Shown one piece after another: positions 29,545-38,713 of a DNA stretch of 64,000 nucleotides. A model generated the notes under the pieces. That model saw only the letters and a list, made by a program, of their open reading frames with translations. It was not told the DNA's origin and searched no databases. Positions within the stretch are counted from its first letter, which is position 1; each line of letters starts with the position of its first letter. The position numbers and the translations under genes are program-made. This DNA comes from Nostoc sp. NMS9 (GTDB lineage Bacteria; Cyanobacteriota; Cyanobacteriia; Cyanobacteriales; Nostocaceae): NCBI RefSeq assembly GCF_017114995.1, contig NZ_JABXKL010000108.1, forward strand, positions 1 to 64,000. Direction: 5' to 3'.

Positions 29545-29582
29545 AGTTTGTTAAGAAAAATTTTTAACTCGAAATTTTTCAA

Positions 29583-31256
29583 CTAACCACTCAAGAGAGC
29601 TTCGACAAACTCATAGCTCGAAAAGGGGCGTAGGTCTTCAATTCCTTCGCCAGCACCAATAAAGCGAATGGGTAAACCTAGCTGCTGCACAACGGCAAGA
29701 GCAACGCCGCCTTTGGCAGTGCCATCTAGCTTGGTTAAGACAACACCACTGAGTTGGGCAGCTTGGGAAAAAACTTCGGCTTGCCGCAGTCCATTTTGGC
29801 CTAAAGTGGCATCTAGAACCAATAGTGATTCTACCTTGGCATTTGGGGCTTTTTTATCGATAATTCGCCGGATTTTACCGAGTTCGTCCATTAAATTTTT
29901 CTTGTTTTGCAGTCGCCCAGCTGTATCTACGAGAAGCAATTCGGTTTGACGCGCTTGGGCGGCTGCGATCGCATCAAATACAACTGCTGCCGGATCTGTA
30001 TTCTTTCCCGGATTGGCAATTACATCCACGCCACTTCTACTACCCCAAACCTTCACCTGTTCCACGGCGGCGGCGCGAAATGTGTCTGCTGCCCCAATCA
30101 GGCATTTATAGCCAGATTTTTGTCCCAGATGGGCAATTTTACCAATAGTGGTGGTTTTACCGGCACCATTCACCCCAGTAATTAACCAAATATTCAAGGT
30201 TTCTTTTTCTGGGGTAAAGGTAGTTTTGTGGGAGTTTTTGCTCGGTGCATCCAGCATATCCCGAAGGATTTTTTTCAGGAAAGCGATCGCTTCTTCAGGT
30301 GCGGTAACTTCTTCTCGAAGTTTTGTCTGGAGAGCATTGATAATAAAGTCTGTCGCCTCTACACCCACATCTGCTTGCAAAAGCAATGCCTCAATTTCCG
30401 TGACAGCAGCTTGGTTTAGCGGCCCTTGACCAACAATCGCCTTCAGTTGATTGAGAATACTACGGCGAGTTTTGTCTAATCCTTGCCGGAGCTTTTTCAG
30501 CCAGGTAATTTCTTCAATAGAAACGTCTTCTGCACTTCTACCTTGAGCTGCTAGAACTTTCGCCGACCAGACAAACCCATCATCAAATAGCAGTCCGGGA
30601 ATTTCCTCTCCTGTTTCTGAGGTTGTCGCTACTGGCTGTACTACCTCCGGTTCTGGAACTTCAATGGCGGTGGCTATTAGTTGTTCTAGCTTGGCTTGCC
30701 GTTCTGCCGCCGCCCGTTCTAAAAAGGATAAGTTAGCAGGTGCTGTTGGCTGTGTTGCCTCTGGCGTAGCTAGTGGTTCGGTGGGTGTTGCTTCAACCTC
30801 ACTTGCCGTGAGTTCTGATCTGGAAACATCTGGCTGTTCAGCAATTGCTGCCACTGAGGAATCTTCTGTAACTTCTTCCTCACTAGCAGCTTGGACAACT
30901 TCTGGCTGTGTAGTTTCTACGGTTGTATTAGCAGGTTCCTCAGTTGCTTCTGCTTCGGTGATTTCTGCAATGACCGTTTTTGCGGTTTCAGGTTGTATTG
31001 ATGGTGCTAAGGTATCTGCTGAATCAGGTGGGGTTTCTACTACCTCAACTTGCTGTTTTTGCTGAATATTTTTGTAGGCTGCTTTCGCAAATGCCAATAA
31101 GTCTGCCGTTGTGTCTGGTGCAGTTTCAGCAGTTGGTGTTGAGGTTTCGGCTGGCTCTGGTTGGGGTTCTTTTGCAGGAGGAGTTTCTTCCTGTTTCTTA
31201 TCAGAGGGAGTGTTAGAGGAATCGTTATGTTGACGACGGAACCAATTAAAAACCAT
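29583..31256 (-). CDS. ftsY: Signal recognition particle receptor FtsY
   Basis: FtsY is the SRP receptor GTPase that delivers ribosomes to the SecY translocon. The 557-residue protein has a long acidic, Pro/Glu/Thr-rich A region (about 1-225), then the helical N domain and the G domain. G-domain motifs are GVNGAGKTTTIGKIA (near 358), the DTFRAAA insertion box, DTAGR, TKLDGTAKGG and GAGEGIEDLRPF at the end. The A region is low in complexity, which explains open shadow frames on the other strand. It follows nusB in the cyanobacterial order DUF502-nusB-ftsY. Confidence 0.95.
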   Translation of the reverse strand: MVFNWFRRQHNDSSNTPSDKKQEETPPAKEPQPEPAETSTPTAETAPDTTADLLAFAKAAYKNIQQKQQVEVVETPPDSADTLAPSIQPETAKTVIAEITEAEATEEPANTTVETTQPEVVQAASEEEVTEDSSVAAIAEQPDVSRSELTASEVEATPTEPLATPEATQPTAPANLSFLERAAAERQAKLEQLIATAIEVPEPEVVQPVATTSETGEEIPGLLFDDGFVWSAKVLAAQGRSAEDVSIEEITWLKKLRQGLDKTRRSILNQLKAIVGQGPLNQAAVTEIEALLLQADVGVEATDFIINALQTKLREEVTAPEEAIAFLKKILRDMLDAPSKNSHKTTFTPEKETLNIWLITGVNGAGKTTTIGKIAHLGQKSGYKCLIGAADTFRAAAVEQVKVWGSRSGVDVIANPGKNTDPAAVVFDAIAAAQARQTELLLVDTAGRLQNKKNLMDELGKIRRIIDKKAPNAKVESLLVLDATLGQNGLRQAEVFSQAAQLSGVVLTKLDGTAKGGVALAVVQQLGLPIRFIGAGEGIEDLRPFSSYEFVEALLSG

Positions 31257-31510
31257 TGCAGCAGTATTAGTTATATGAGTTATAAGTTATAAGTTATGAG
31301 TTTAATTTAACTTTGTACTTTTTCTTGGGGTGAAAACTTCCGGGTTATCCTCACCTTTCAACGCCAGTTTAAAGAAAATCGATACAACAAAAGGTTTCCT
31401 CTGTTCGCGCAGCATCTCCCTTTGGAAGAGGTTCCGCTTGGAGGAAGCCGCAGAAGCGGCTACAGACTTTTTTCCACGGCAGTATAGAAATTATGAATTC
31501 CGCAGCAGTA

Positions 31511-32152
31511 CTACGCAGTTTTTTTCTGCTCAGTGACTCGGCGCAAAACACCATTAATAAACCGATGACCATCGTCTCCACTGTAACGTTTGGCTAGCTC
31601 TACAGCTTCGTTGATGGCGATACTGTCTGGAACTCCTAAAAACTTCATTTCTGCCACGGCAATTTGCAAGATATCGCGGTCAATTTGGGCGAGGCGAGTT
31701 ACTTGCCAATCTACTAAGGCAGCAGAAATGAGTTCATCTATAATGTGTCGATTTTCGTTGACGGTAATCACAAGCTCTTTCGCGTAATTCCGAACTCCCT
31801 TATCCTGATTAGCTAACTGAATCAATACTGGGAAATCAACTGCTGTACCCAACTGATTGATTGCTGTCTGGGTGCAGGCGATCGCTTCTTGAAGCATTGT
31901 TCTGGCAGTATTGAGGTCGGAGGCCCGAGTTTGGCTACTTAAGAGGCGATCGTTACTGCGTTGTAGTTCACCTGCGGCATTATCGAGGGTATCTTGTACT
32001 TCTGAGGTTAAAGTCCGTACTGCACCTAGTACCAACTTGGATACTAGTTGATCGTCTTCCAATTTATCTAATTTCTTTGGGTTGACTGGCAATTGGCTAA
32101 GGCTTAAAAGCGCTAATTCACGAGCAATTTGCTGGGGTTTACGAGGTTGCAT
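31511..32152 (-). CDS. nusB: Transcription antitermination factor NusB
   Basis: From ATG 32152 the product has 213 residues and begins [20 protein letters not shown], the usual cyanobacterial NusB start; the frame stays open 30 codons further but that part looks like untranslated leader. The NusB fold is shown by [22 protein letters not shown] (in two runs), the [20 protein letters not shown] stretch and the end [11 protein letters not shown]. NusB binds boxA RNA together with NusE (S10) during rRNA transcription. A palindrome-rich repeat fills the 254-bp space to ftsY (GCCGCAGAAGCGGC near 31450). Confidence 0.92.
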   Translation of the reverse strand: MQPRKPQQIARELALLSLSQLPVNPKKLDKLEDDQLVSKLVLGAVRTLTSEVQDTLDNAAGELQRSNDRLLSSQTRASDLNTARTMLQEAIACTQTAINQLGTAVDFPVLIQLANQDKGVRNYAKELVITVNENRHIIDELISAALVDWQVTRLAQIDRDILQIAVAEMKFLGVPDSIAINEAVELAKRYSGDDGHRFINGVLRRVTEQKKTA

Positions 32153-32454
32153 AAAACTGAGGGGTGATTGTGCGAGAACTGAATTAACTAGGCAAGACAA
32201 ACTTACAATTATATCAATTTTGGCACAGTTAAACAACAACATTACGCATTTGCTTGTGACTATGCCAGATTGATTCCAGAGAGGCAGAGGGCAGGAGGCA
32301 GGAGAAATACACTCCTATATCTCTTGCCGCAACCAGAGCTTTTCTTGGAGTTTAAGTCAAGCTCGACAAAATCTCCGAGTTGGGGCTTGGAATTAGATGG
32401 GGTGTGAGCCGCTATTCTTTATTCCAACCTCCTGCCTCATTCCTCTTTCCTTCT
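32153..32454. repeat. Gap between DUF502 gene and nusB with inverted repeat
   Basis: GGGCAGGAGGCAGGAG near 32288-32303 is complemented imperfectly by CTCCTGCCTCATTCC near 32428-32443. This GGAGGCAGGAG/CTCCTGCCT pair encloses about 125 bp without an ORF and looks like a small dispersed inverted-repeat element. It separates two genes that are otherwise a conserved same-strand cluster. Confidence 0.45.
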
Positions 32455-33219
32455 TCACGTTTCTTCAACGGGAATAACCTGCTGCTTGATCTCTTCGTGT
32501 TTCACTTCCAATGTGGACTCTTTAGAGAAAACCAAAGGCGTATTGGGGGCAACAATGCCACCTGATACAACTATTTTAAAGGCGTCTTCAATCGACATGG
32601 AGAGGTTCACCACCTCGTCTTCAGGAACGACTGCGTACCATCCGGTAGTCGGATTTGGGGTGGTGGGGATAAAGACACTTAGCACGGGGCGAGACATTTG
32701 GGCTTGGATATCACTGCTGATTGCACCCGTAACAAAAGCGATCGCCCAAATTCCTCGGCGAGGATACTCTACCAAAATTACCCGGCGAAACTTGCCATTA
32801 GAATCTTTCAGTATTGTTTCTAAAAGCTGTTTGAGAGTTTTGTATACCTGTCCTGCTAAAGGAATTGCCTGTAATAATCGCTCACCAAAATCTAACAACC
32901 ACCGCCCAGCTATGTTCCGAGCCATCAATCCCATCAGTAATATACTTAGTAGGGGTACAGCCAATCCTACTAATAAATTAAGTATATTTACTAAGTCCGG
33001 GTTTAACCCATCAAAAGGATTCAATTGTTTGGGAATTTGGGTGAGGAAGTTGATTACCCAAGTCGCAATGGTAATTGTCAGCCAGATAGTGGTTGCTAGG
33101 GGAATTATTACCAACAAACCAGCAATCAGGTCGTTTTTTAAGTCCTGTTTTAGGCGATCGATTACCAAGCCCCGATTCTCCTGTTTTAAGCTAGAGGAAC
33201 TTTTGTTATTCGTATCCAT
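32455..33219 (-). CDS. DUF502 family membrane protein
   Basis: The protein has two strong hydrophobic segments (about residues 30-58 and 75-100 from ATG 33219), followed by the DUF502 core with GERLLQAIPLAGQVYKTLKQ, VILVEYPRRGIWAIAFVTG, VFIPTTPNPTTGWYAVVPED and SIEDAFKIVVSGG. DUF502 proteins occur in bacteria and plants (COV-like) and their molecular role is unknown. ATG 33219 gives 254 residues; TTG 33273 would add 18. It is the first gene of the DUF502-nusB-ftsY set. Confidence 0.88.
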   Translation of the reverse strand: MDTNNKSSSSLKQENRGLVIDRLKQDLKNDLIAGLLVIIPLATTIWLTITIATWVINFLTQIPKQLNPFDGLNPDLVNILNLLVGLAVPLLSILLMGLMARNIAGRWLLDFGERLLQAIPLAGQVYKTLKQLLETILKDSNGKFRRVILVEYPRRGIWAIAFVTGAISSDIQAQMSRPVLSVFIPTTPNPTTGWYAVVPEDEVVNLSMSIEDAFKIVVSGGIVAPNTPLVFSKESTLEVKHEEIKQQVIPVEET

Positions 33220-33825
33220 ACCAGCAGATTCGTCAAATTCCGAAGCCTTTAACTTTGGCAGATTCTGCCGCAAGTAACTGTCTAAAATGCTAGCAAGTTG
33301 CCTGCTGCTGGAAATCAGCTATTTTCCTATAAGCATACACATAGACATTAACCAATCCGATGGCGACTGGTTATTCTTAGAGGATGTTACTTTTCTTTAT
33401 AAAACTTGTAAATAATTGTTGCAAGTTCTTGGCTATTATTAATCTAGCGCGCTGAATCAAAAGCTGCTCATGATTGTGAAAGTACTACAGGGTAAACTAA
33501 TAAATTATTTTATCTGGTCAATCACTCACTTTTGAGCAAGGGTGGCTTTTATGAAAATGTTCTGTTAAAAATATTAATTGTTAGGGATTTTCAAGAAAGA
33601 AATTATCCATCTTGTGGGGTGAGTATTCTGCCTGCCCTGAATATAGAAGAGATGGGGACACCCGTTCTGCTAGAAAATTTGGGATGTTTTTTATTAGTCT
33701 TGAATTATGAAAAACAAGATCCCTGACAACTTTTATGAAGTCAGGGATCTGTGTAGCACATCTGTGCGCCCTATGATTTTGCGATCGCTAATTTTATTGG
33801 GAATCCTTCTAATCTCCAGCCCTCT
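33220..33825. repeat. 600-bp gap with dispersed element and hairpin
   Basis: Near 33585-33660 lies a copy of the GGGATTTTCAAG..AAATTATCC..GGGGTGAG repeat also seen near 6000 and 58229. It is followed by a perfect stem-loop AGATCCCTGAC / GTCAGGGATCT at 33717-33750, and by GTAGCACATCTGTGCG as after the palindrome at 9784. No ORF here is convincing. Confidence 0.5.
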
Positions 33826-34734
33826 TCACGCTGCATCAACCTGTGTAGTTTCAGAATCCGCGCACTGCAACTGTTGCGTACTCTCTTGTACCAAAATTGC
33901 TGTTGCATCTAAATTAGGTTTTGGTAGATACTTCATTTCCCACACTTTGAGCAAAATCAGGTATTCGTAGAATGCCTGTAATGTACACCAAGCGACCCCG
34001 GCGCGTCCATCTAAACATCCGCCTAAGATAAAATACATATATACAAACCGTAGCAACGGTCTGGCGGGCAAACGTAAAGACAAATCTTTCAAGGCACGCC
34101 GTCTTTCGACTTCCGATTTACCAAAGAATAAATCTTGCCAGTTAACCTTCCCCTGTTCTAGCTGATACAATGTTTCTTGAGCTTCATCTGTAGAATAACG
34201 GTTGTGTTTGTCAATCCAGCGGCTCAAACCTTTGCTACAAGTGTAGTGTGGGTATGTTTCTTTTAAAAAGCTAGTTGCACCCTCACAAACTTCTCGCTCA
34301 GTATGACCGTAGTCTGTAAACCACACTTTCCCGTGGCGAAAGAGTCGCATTTGGTAACGGGGATACTGTGTGCTGTAGCGAATCCAGCGATTCATGAACA
34401 TGACGCGTTCAGCCACGTAGTAACCGATGTAGTCTGGGTTCTGACTTGCCTTTTCGCATTCTGCAAACAGTTCTGGTGTCATGCGCTCGTCAGCTTCGAG
34501 AATGTAAACCCATTGATGCTTCGGGGGTATAGACTCTAACATCCAGGTGCGTTGGCGTCCGTGGCTTTCAAAAGCGTGCTGGACGATGCGGATGGGATAG
34601 CGACTGGCGATTTCCACAGTGCGATCACTACTGCATGAATCCACAACAATGATGTCATCCGATAGCATCGCCGATTCGATACAAGCAGCAATATCTAGTT
34701 CTTCGTTATATGTCAGTATGTAAATTGAGAACAT
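33826..34734 (-). CDS. Family 2 glycosyltransferase (WaaE/KdtX-like)
   Basis: The 302-residue protein has FSIYILTYNEELDIAACIES, DDIIVVDSCSSDRTVEIA, the metal site YILEADERMTPEL, and the later YQMRLFRHGKVWFTDYGHTE of the lipopolysaccharide-core beta-glucosyltransferase-like branch. A hydrophobic stretch near 225-245 and a final FYEYLILLKVW suggest membrane contact. It lies 126 bp after an HpsJ-like gene on the same strand, so it may add a sugar in the same polysaccharide pathway. Donor and acceptor are unknown. Confidence 0.82.
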   Translation of the reverse strand: MFSIYILTYNEELDIAACIESAMLSDDIIVVDSCSSDRTVEIASRYPIRIVQHAFESHGRQRTWMLESIPPKHQWVYILEADERMTPELFAECEKASQNPDYIGYYVAERVMFMNRWIRYSTQYPRYQMRLFRHGKVWFTDYGHTEREVCEGATSFLKETYPHYTCSKGLSRWIDKHNRYSTDEAQETLYQLEQGKVNWQDLFFGKSEVERRRALKDLSLRLPARPLLRFVYMYFILGGCLDGRAGVAWCTLQAFYEYLILLKVWEMKYLPKPNLDATAILVQESTQQLQCADSETTQVDAA

Positions 34735-34860
34735 TACCCAAGTTTTATAGCGATTTTACTGAGTGATAATTGCCTTTCTATTGTTATTAGCTATTAGGCG
34801 CATGGCAGTATCAGCCGTCAATAATTTTTGGATACATCCTACTGCCATGCCAATAGTGGA

Positions 34861-35703
34861 TTAGCGTGCGGCAGTTCTAGGTTTACCACCTTGTACAGCA
34901 CCCCTACCTCTTAAGCCTGTCCAGCCGATGATAATGTAACCAATGGACAATAGCAAACTGCTAATACCAATCCGCAGTCCAGACTTCCAAGCAGTATCTT
35001 TAGCTTGTTGCAGTGCGTCGTCTCGGCGCTGGCGAAGTTGGCTCACTTGTTGAGTTTGCAGCGTTTTAATATCTGTTTGTTGTTCGATAGCTTTGTCAAG
35101 TACTTGGGGATTTGTTTTAGCCTTCTTGAGTAACTCTTTTATATTTGCGGGAATTTGAGGGCTTTCAATTGCTTGTTTATATTTTTGGTCATCTTTGAGG
35201 ATTTCACTAAACTGAGCTTTGGTTTGGTTTCGCAGCTGGTCTAGTTGCGCTTTTCCTTGATCAGTATTCAGTTGTGCTTGCAATTGCGATAACCGAGTGT
35301 TCAGTTGATTTTCTGCTTGGTCTGCTTCTTGGGTGATTCGGTTGAGTGTTTGAGTCTTCGCTTGATTGACGTTATTTAGGTGCAGGGGAAAAATCAGCAA
35401 GAACATCAACCCTAAAATACTGGAGATAATCGCGGCAGGAAATCTTAAATCAATACCTTGGGGGCGATCGCTTGCTGGATCGGCATTCTCAATCCAATAA
35501 GCAGCAAATAGAAGCCCCAAACCAACCAGAGGAACAATTCCTCGATCGACGAGCGCTGTTCCCAAATTGATTTGCCATACCCGATCGGTGGGTTGAAAGG
35601 GTAATAACAGAATCAAAAAGTCAACGAAAAAGGACAAAATGCAGATTATTCCAACTACCTTAAGTGTGAGAGCAGTACTCACGGAAGTAAAACGGTTAAC
35701 CAT
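34861..35703 (-). CDS. hpsJ: HpsJ-like membrane protein
   Basis: The 280-residue protein has three N-terminal hydrophobic segments (about 14-36, 52-70, 88-108), a long Gln-rich coiled coil (about 115-235) and a final membrane helix (about 245-265), then a basic tail. The start (LKVVGIICILSFFVDFLILL, then WQINLGTALVDRG) is what I recall of the HpsJ family of hormogonium polysaccharide proteins. I cannot check the assignment. The coiled coil faces the periplasm or cytoplasm depending on topology. A glycosyltransferase gene follows it. Confidence 0.55.
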   Translation of the reverse strand: MVNRFTSVSTALTLKVVGIICILSFFVDFLILLLPFQPTDRVWQINLGTALVDRGIVPLVGLGLLFAAYWIENADPASDRPQGIDLRFPAAIISSILGLMFLLIFPLHLNNVNQAKTQTLNRITQEADQAENQLNTRLSQLQAQLNTDQGKAQLDQLRNQTKAQFSEILKDDQKYKQAIESPQIPANIKELLKKAKTNPQVLDKAIEQQTDIKTLQTQQVSQLRQRRDDALQQAKDTAWKSGLRIGISSLLLSIGYIIIGWTGLRGRGAVQGGKPRTAAR

Positions 35704-36428
35704 AGTTTTTCAAACTGGTGGTGAATACGAGTGATTTTCATATTTCAAGCTACTTGAATATTGTGCCCATGACTATGACTATTGTGTAAAAACACAAAGC
35801 AGATTCAATATTGGTAAAGGCTATCTGCCTCTTGGTTTTCAACTAGGCCACAGTAACATTTGTTATCTCCAGTGTCTTCAGGAAATTCCTGGTATTTTAA
35901 GATACGAAGTTGATGGGAGGCTAGAGGAAGAGACTCATTAATTACCCAATCTCCCTGATTGCAGTTTTCAATCGGTCGTAATATAGACCTTTTATAGGGG
36001 ATTACAGATGTGCATCGGTGTCAACTTGAATCGAAACCTTTGCAAAGAGGCTGTATCGACTTATCGTCCGATTTGAGTAAGGAAGCAATTATTACTGAGA
36101 GCAGATGCTACTAGAAGTAATTGAATTTATACTTGTTCAAGATTTTTGCGAATATCTCGCTTGCTATACTTACAGTAGTTTTCTTTTGCATAAAGTACAA
36201 AGCTACGGGTTTTGAGGCAGGAGGTAGAAACTCTTTATATCTGATGCGTGAGTCCTGCATTTTGTACCTCAGTTACTTGCAAACTCCTGTATTTATACTC
36301 TTTTTTGCTAATTCTTAAAAAAATGAGCAAATCGGAAATAATAACTAACAATCAGGTGTGAACTTTACTGGAATCAGTTCGTCGGTGATTTTTGTTAGCA
36401 AAAAGAGTGAATTTAAAGGAGTCAGACT
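35704..36428. other. 725-bp gap, nothing convincing
   Basis: The stretch is AT-rich. A short CAGGAAATTCCTG palindrome lies near 35878. A 65-codon plus-strand ORF at 36121-36318 has no ribosome site and no family resemblance. The last 15 bases hold AAAGGAG, the apparent ribosome site of the muramidase gene. The divergent promoters of the HpsJ-like gene and the muramidase should lie here but are not clear. Confidence 0.5.
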
Positions 36429-37151
36429 CTGAAAGGCTTTGAATTCAAAGGTGTTGAAAAACTGATTGGCCCAATAGCGGCGCTTCTCGGCTTTGTGTAT
36501 TTGTTGCAATGGTATATTGGAGACTTGCGATCGCCTTCCGATCCCATCTTTGAAAATAAACAGCCGCCTTTGGTGATGAAAGAGGGCGACCCTTATATCC
36601 GCGCTTTAATGCGAACCATCTCGGCAAGTGAAGCTAGTGGAAACCGTCCCTATTCCCTGTTATACGGTGGACAGCAAGTCAACGATCTCAGCCGACATCC
36701 TGAGATATGCGTCACAATTGTCACAGGTCCCAACACAGGTAATTGTTCTACCGCTGCTGGCAGATATCAAATTATCAACATTACTTGGTATCGTTTAGCC
36801 CCTCGTTATCACCCAAAGCCGACGCAGATGATGTTTTGGACTGCTTATAGTTTTGAAGCAGAATATCAAGATGTAGTAGTTTACCGTTGGTTAAATGATT
36901 CTAAAGCTTGGGGAACTGATATTTCTCAACAGTTGCGTCAGGGAAAGTTAAATGATGTTTTGCGGCGACTCTCTCCCACTTGGACAAGTTTGGGATATGG
37001 CATAGAGACTAATTCTGTTAGTAACTCTTTACCTAAGGTTTACCAGAAAATGTTGCAAGAGGAATTAACCACAGTGAAGCAACCAACAACAGTAAACTTA
37101 ACCCCAACTCCCCAGATTAAGCCATCAGATAAGCAGCTAAAGAAGCAGTAA
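36429..37151 (+). CDS. Membrane-anchored muramidase (phage-lysozyme-like, COG4678)
   Basis: The protein has an N-terminal membrane helix (LIGPIAALLGFVYLLQWYIG) followed by a lysozyme-like domain. Its pattern is ALMRTISASEASGN with the putative catalytic Glu, YSLLYGGQQVNDLSRHPE, and STAAGRYQIINITWY, as in COG4678 muramidases. It should cut glycan strands of peptidoglycan in the periplasm. There is no in-frame ATG before the helix. A strong AAAGGAG lies 7 bp before CTG 36429, which opens the whole helix (240 residues); GTG 36495 falls inside the helix (218 residues). I therefore favour CTG. The C-terminal 30 residues are Pro/Thr/Lys rich. Confidence 0.78.
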   Translation: MKGFEFKGVEKLIGPIAALLGFVYLLQWYIGDLRSPSDPIFENKQPPLVMKEGDPYIRALMRTISASEASGNRPYSLLYGGQQVNDLSRHPEICVTIVTGPNTGNCSTAAGRYQIINITWYRLAPRYHPKPTQMMFWTAYSFEAEYQDVVVYRWLNDSKAWGTDISQQLRQGKLNDVLRRLSPTWTSLGYGIETNSVSNSLPKVYQKMLQEELTTVKQPTTVNLTPTPQIKPSDKQLKKQ

Positions 37152-37161
37152 ACTTATTTTA

Positions 37162-37974
37162 CTAATTATTAAAAAACTCTCTAATATTTTGTACAAATTC
37201 TACAGTGTTTTCAAAGTGAATATTATGTGCAGTATTATTAATTACTTTTAGTTGTGCAATTTTACATATATTAGCTATTTCTGTATTTATATCTTTAAAC
37301 TTTTCATCCTTTTCACCAGCTAGTAAAAGTAAAGGCGTTGTATTCTCTTTGAGTTTTTCCCATAAAGATGGTTGATTACCAGTACCCATAAATTTGAGTG
37401 ATTTTGTTAATTCAATTAGATGATTCTGCAAACGATTTTCTAGCAACCTTTCAAATTCTGGATGCTTTTTGATAGAACCAAAAATGGGCTGACTATACCA
37501 ATTTGACAGAAAAGCAATAAAATCAGTTTGAATAATAGTTCTGCTTAATTTTTTAGCTATCTGAGCATCACGTCTAAGTCGTTCTAATCGCTCTGCTTCT
37601 GTTGCTAAACCTGGGGAAGCTGATTCTAATACAACTTTAATAAAACGTTCTGGGAAATGTAGAGTTAGGTATAAAGCCAATCTTCCACCCATTGAATAAC
37701 CAATTAAGTAACATTTATCTATTTTTAATTCATCTAATAAATTAATTATTGCTTGAGCAGTGGGTTCTATTTTATAGTATTCATCGCTTCCTAAAACTTG
37801 GGTTTTACCATGTCCTGGTAAATCAAGGGTGAGATAAGAAAAATCTTCACTTAGTAATTTTATGGCTTCATCAAATTCATTAATATTTCCCATGAACCCG
37901 TGTAAGAAAAGAATTATATATTTGTTTATATTGATATTTAAATAATAGTTAAAATTATATTCTTTTAAAGTCAT
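37162..37974 (-). CDS. menH: MenH-type alpha/beta hydrolase (SHCHC synthase)
   Basis: MenH removes pyruvate from SEPHCHC in the pathway to phylloquinone. The 270-residue protein has LFLHGFMGN (oxyanion region), the nucleophile elbow GYSMGGR with S94, then ESASPGL, the NWYSQPIF segment typical of MenH, D223 in AGEKDE and H250 in NTAHNIHFEN. The gene is clearly richer in AT than its neighbours, with many Ile, Asn and Lys codons. It is convergent with the muramidase gene, 10 bp apart. Other MEST-like hydrolases look similar, so the substrate is inferred. Confidence 0.8.
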   Translation of the reverse strand: MTLKEYNFNYYLNININKYIILFLHGFMGNINEFDEAIKLLSEDFSYLTLDLPGHGKTQVLGSDEYYKIEPTAQAIINLLDELKIDKCYLIGYSMGGRLALYLTLHFPERFIKVVLESASPGLATEAERLERLRRDAQIAKKLSRTIIQTDFIAFLSNWYSQPIFGSIKKHPEFERLLENRLQNHLIELTKSLKFMGTGNQPSLWEKLKENTTPLLLLAGEKDEKFKDINTEIANICKIAQLKVINNTAHNIHFENTVEFVQNIREFFNN

Positions 37975-38215
37975 TTTTAGAGGAGATAGATAAAATTTGA
38001 TTGAGCGCTTTTTCTTTCTTCGTATTGATAATTACGCGTAGCTTGCCGCCGTAGGCATTGCCTTTTTGCTCCTTGGTAAGATAGGTAATGCCAAAACTCT
38101 CCTTCCTAATACACGTGTTGTGTTAATTTTGGCATAAATAACCCTCTGCTTGAGTCAATACACTAAATGTCGCATCTCTACAAAATGTCTTGTCGTGCGA
38201 GTTAATTTTTTATTT

Positions 38216-38617
38216 TTAAGGTAAAAATCGATCTAAAGCAGCTTTTAACTGTTTAATTTCAACGTCAATATTACCTTCTTGTGCGGCTCTACCAATACAC
38301 TCAGTTAAATGTTCATCCAAAACAATTCGCGCGACTCGATCCAATGCGCCCCGCACTGCGGCAATTTGCAGTAGAACATCAGGACAAGGGGTGCTTTGCT
38401 GCACCATTGCCTTGATACCACGAACATGTCCTTCTATACGCGATAATCGATTGACAATTCGCCGTAAAGACTCTTCGCTATGGATATGAGGATGAGCCGG
38501 CTCTCTAGTCCCATGAGGATGATCTTTATGCTCGTGGTCTGTATCGTGATAGTGGGAATGTTCTACTTGCTGGGATGTTGGCAAGTATTCCTTACCTAAT
38601 CGGTTTGATCCATTCAT
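38216..38617 (-). CDS. CsoR/RcnR-family metal sensor, InrS-like
   Basis: The 133-residue repressor has the all-helical DUF156 domain (about 47-133) with LRRIVNRLSRIEGHVRGIKAM in two runs, and the metal ligands C78, H103 and C107, plus H64. The N-terminal 46 residues are very rich in histidine (ten between 20 and 46). This combination resembles InrS, the nickel sensor of Synechocystis, more than plain CsoR. It would release DNA when it binds Ni(II) or Cu(I). No exporter gene is next to it, so its target promoter is elsewhere or in the gap at 37975-38215, which also holds a Nostoc palindromic repeat (CGTAGCTTGCCGCCGTAGGC). Confidence 0.8.
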   Translation of the reverse strand: MNGSNRLGKEYLPTSQQVEHSHYHDTDHEHKDHPHGTREPAHPHIHSEESLRRIVNRLSRIEGHVRGIKAMVQQSTPCPDVLLQIAAVRGALDRVARIVLDEHLTECIGRAAQEGNIDVEIKQLKAALDRFLP

Positions 38618-38713
38618 GGGCTATCAAAAGGTTTGTATTACTAAGATCCTAGTCTAGTACTCGACCAACCCAAAATTTCTGGGTGAAGGTGGGCCCCATT
38701 CACCCTAAGTTTA

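Noticed and set aside
30664-31065. 133-residue plus-strand ORF rich in Ser and Val
   Set aside because: Antisense of the low-complexity Glu/Pro/Thr-rich N-terminal region of FtsY; no start signal.
36121-36318. 65-residue plus-strand hydrophobic ORF
   Set aside because: AT-rich gap, no ribosome site and no recognisable pattern; probably chance.
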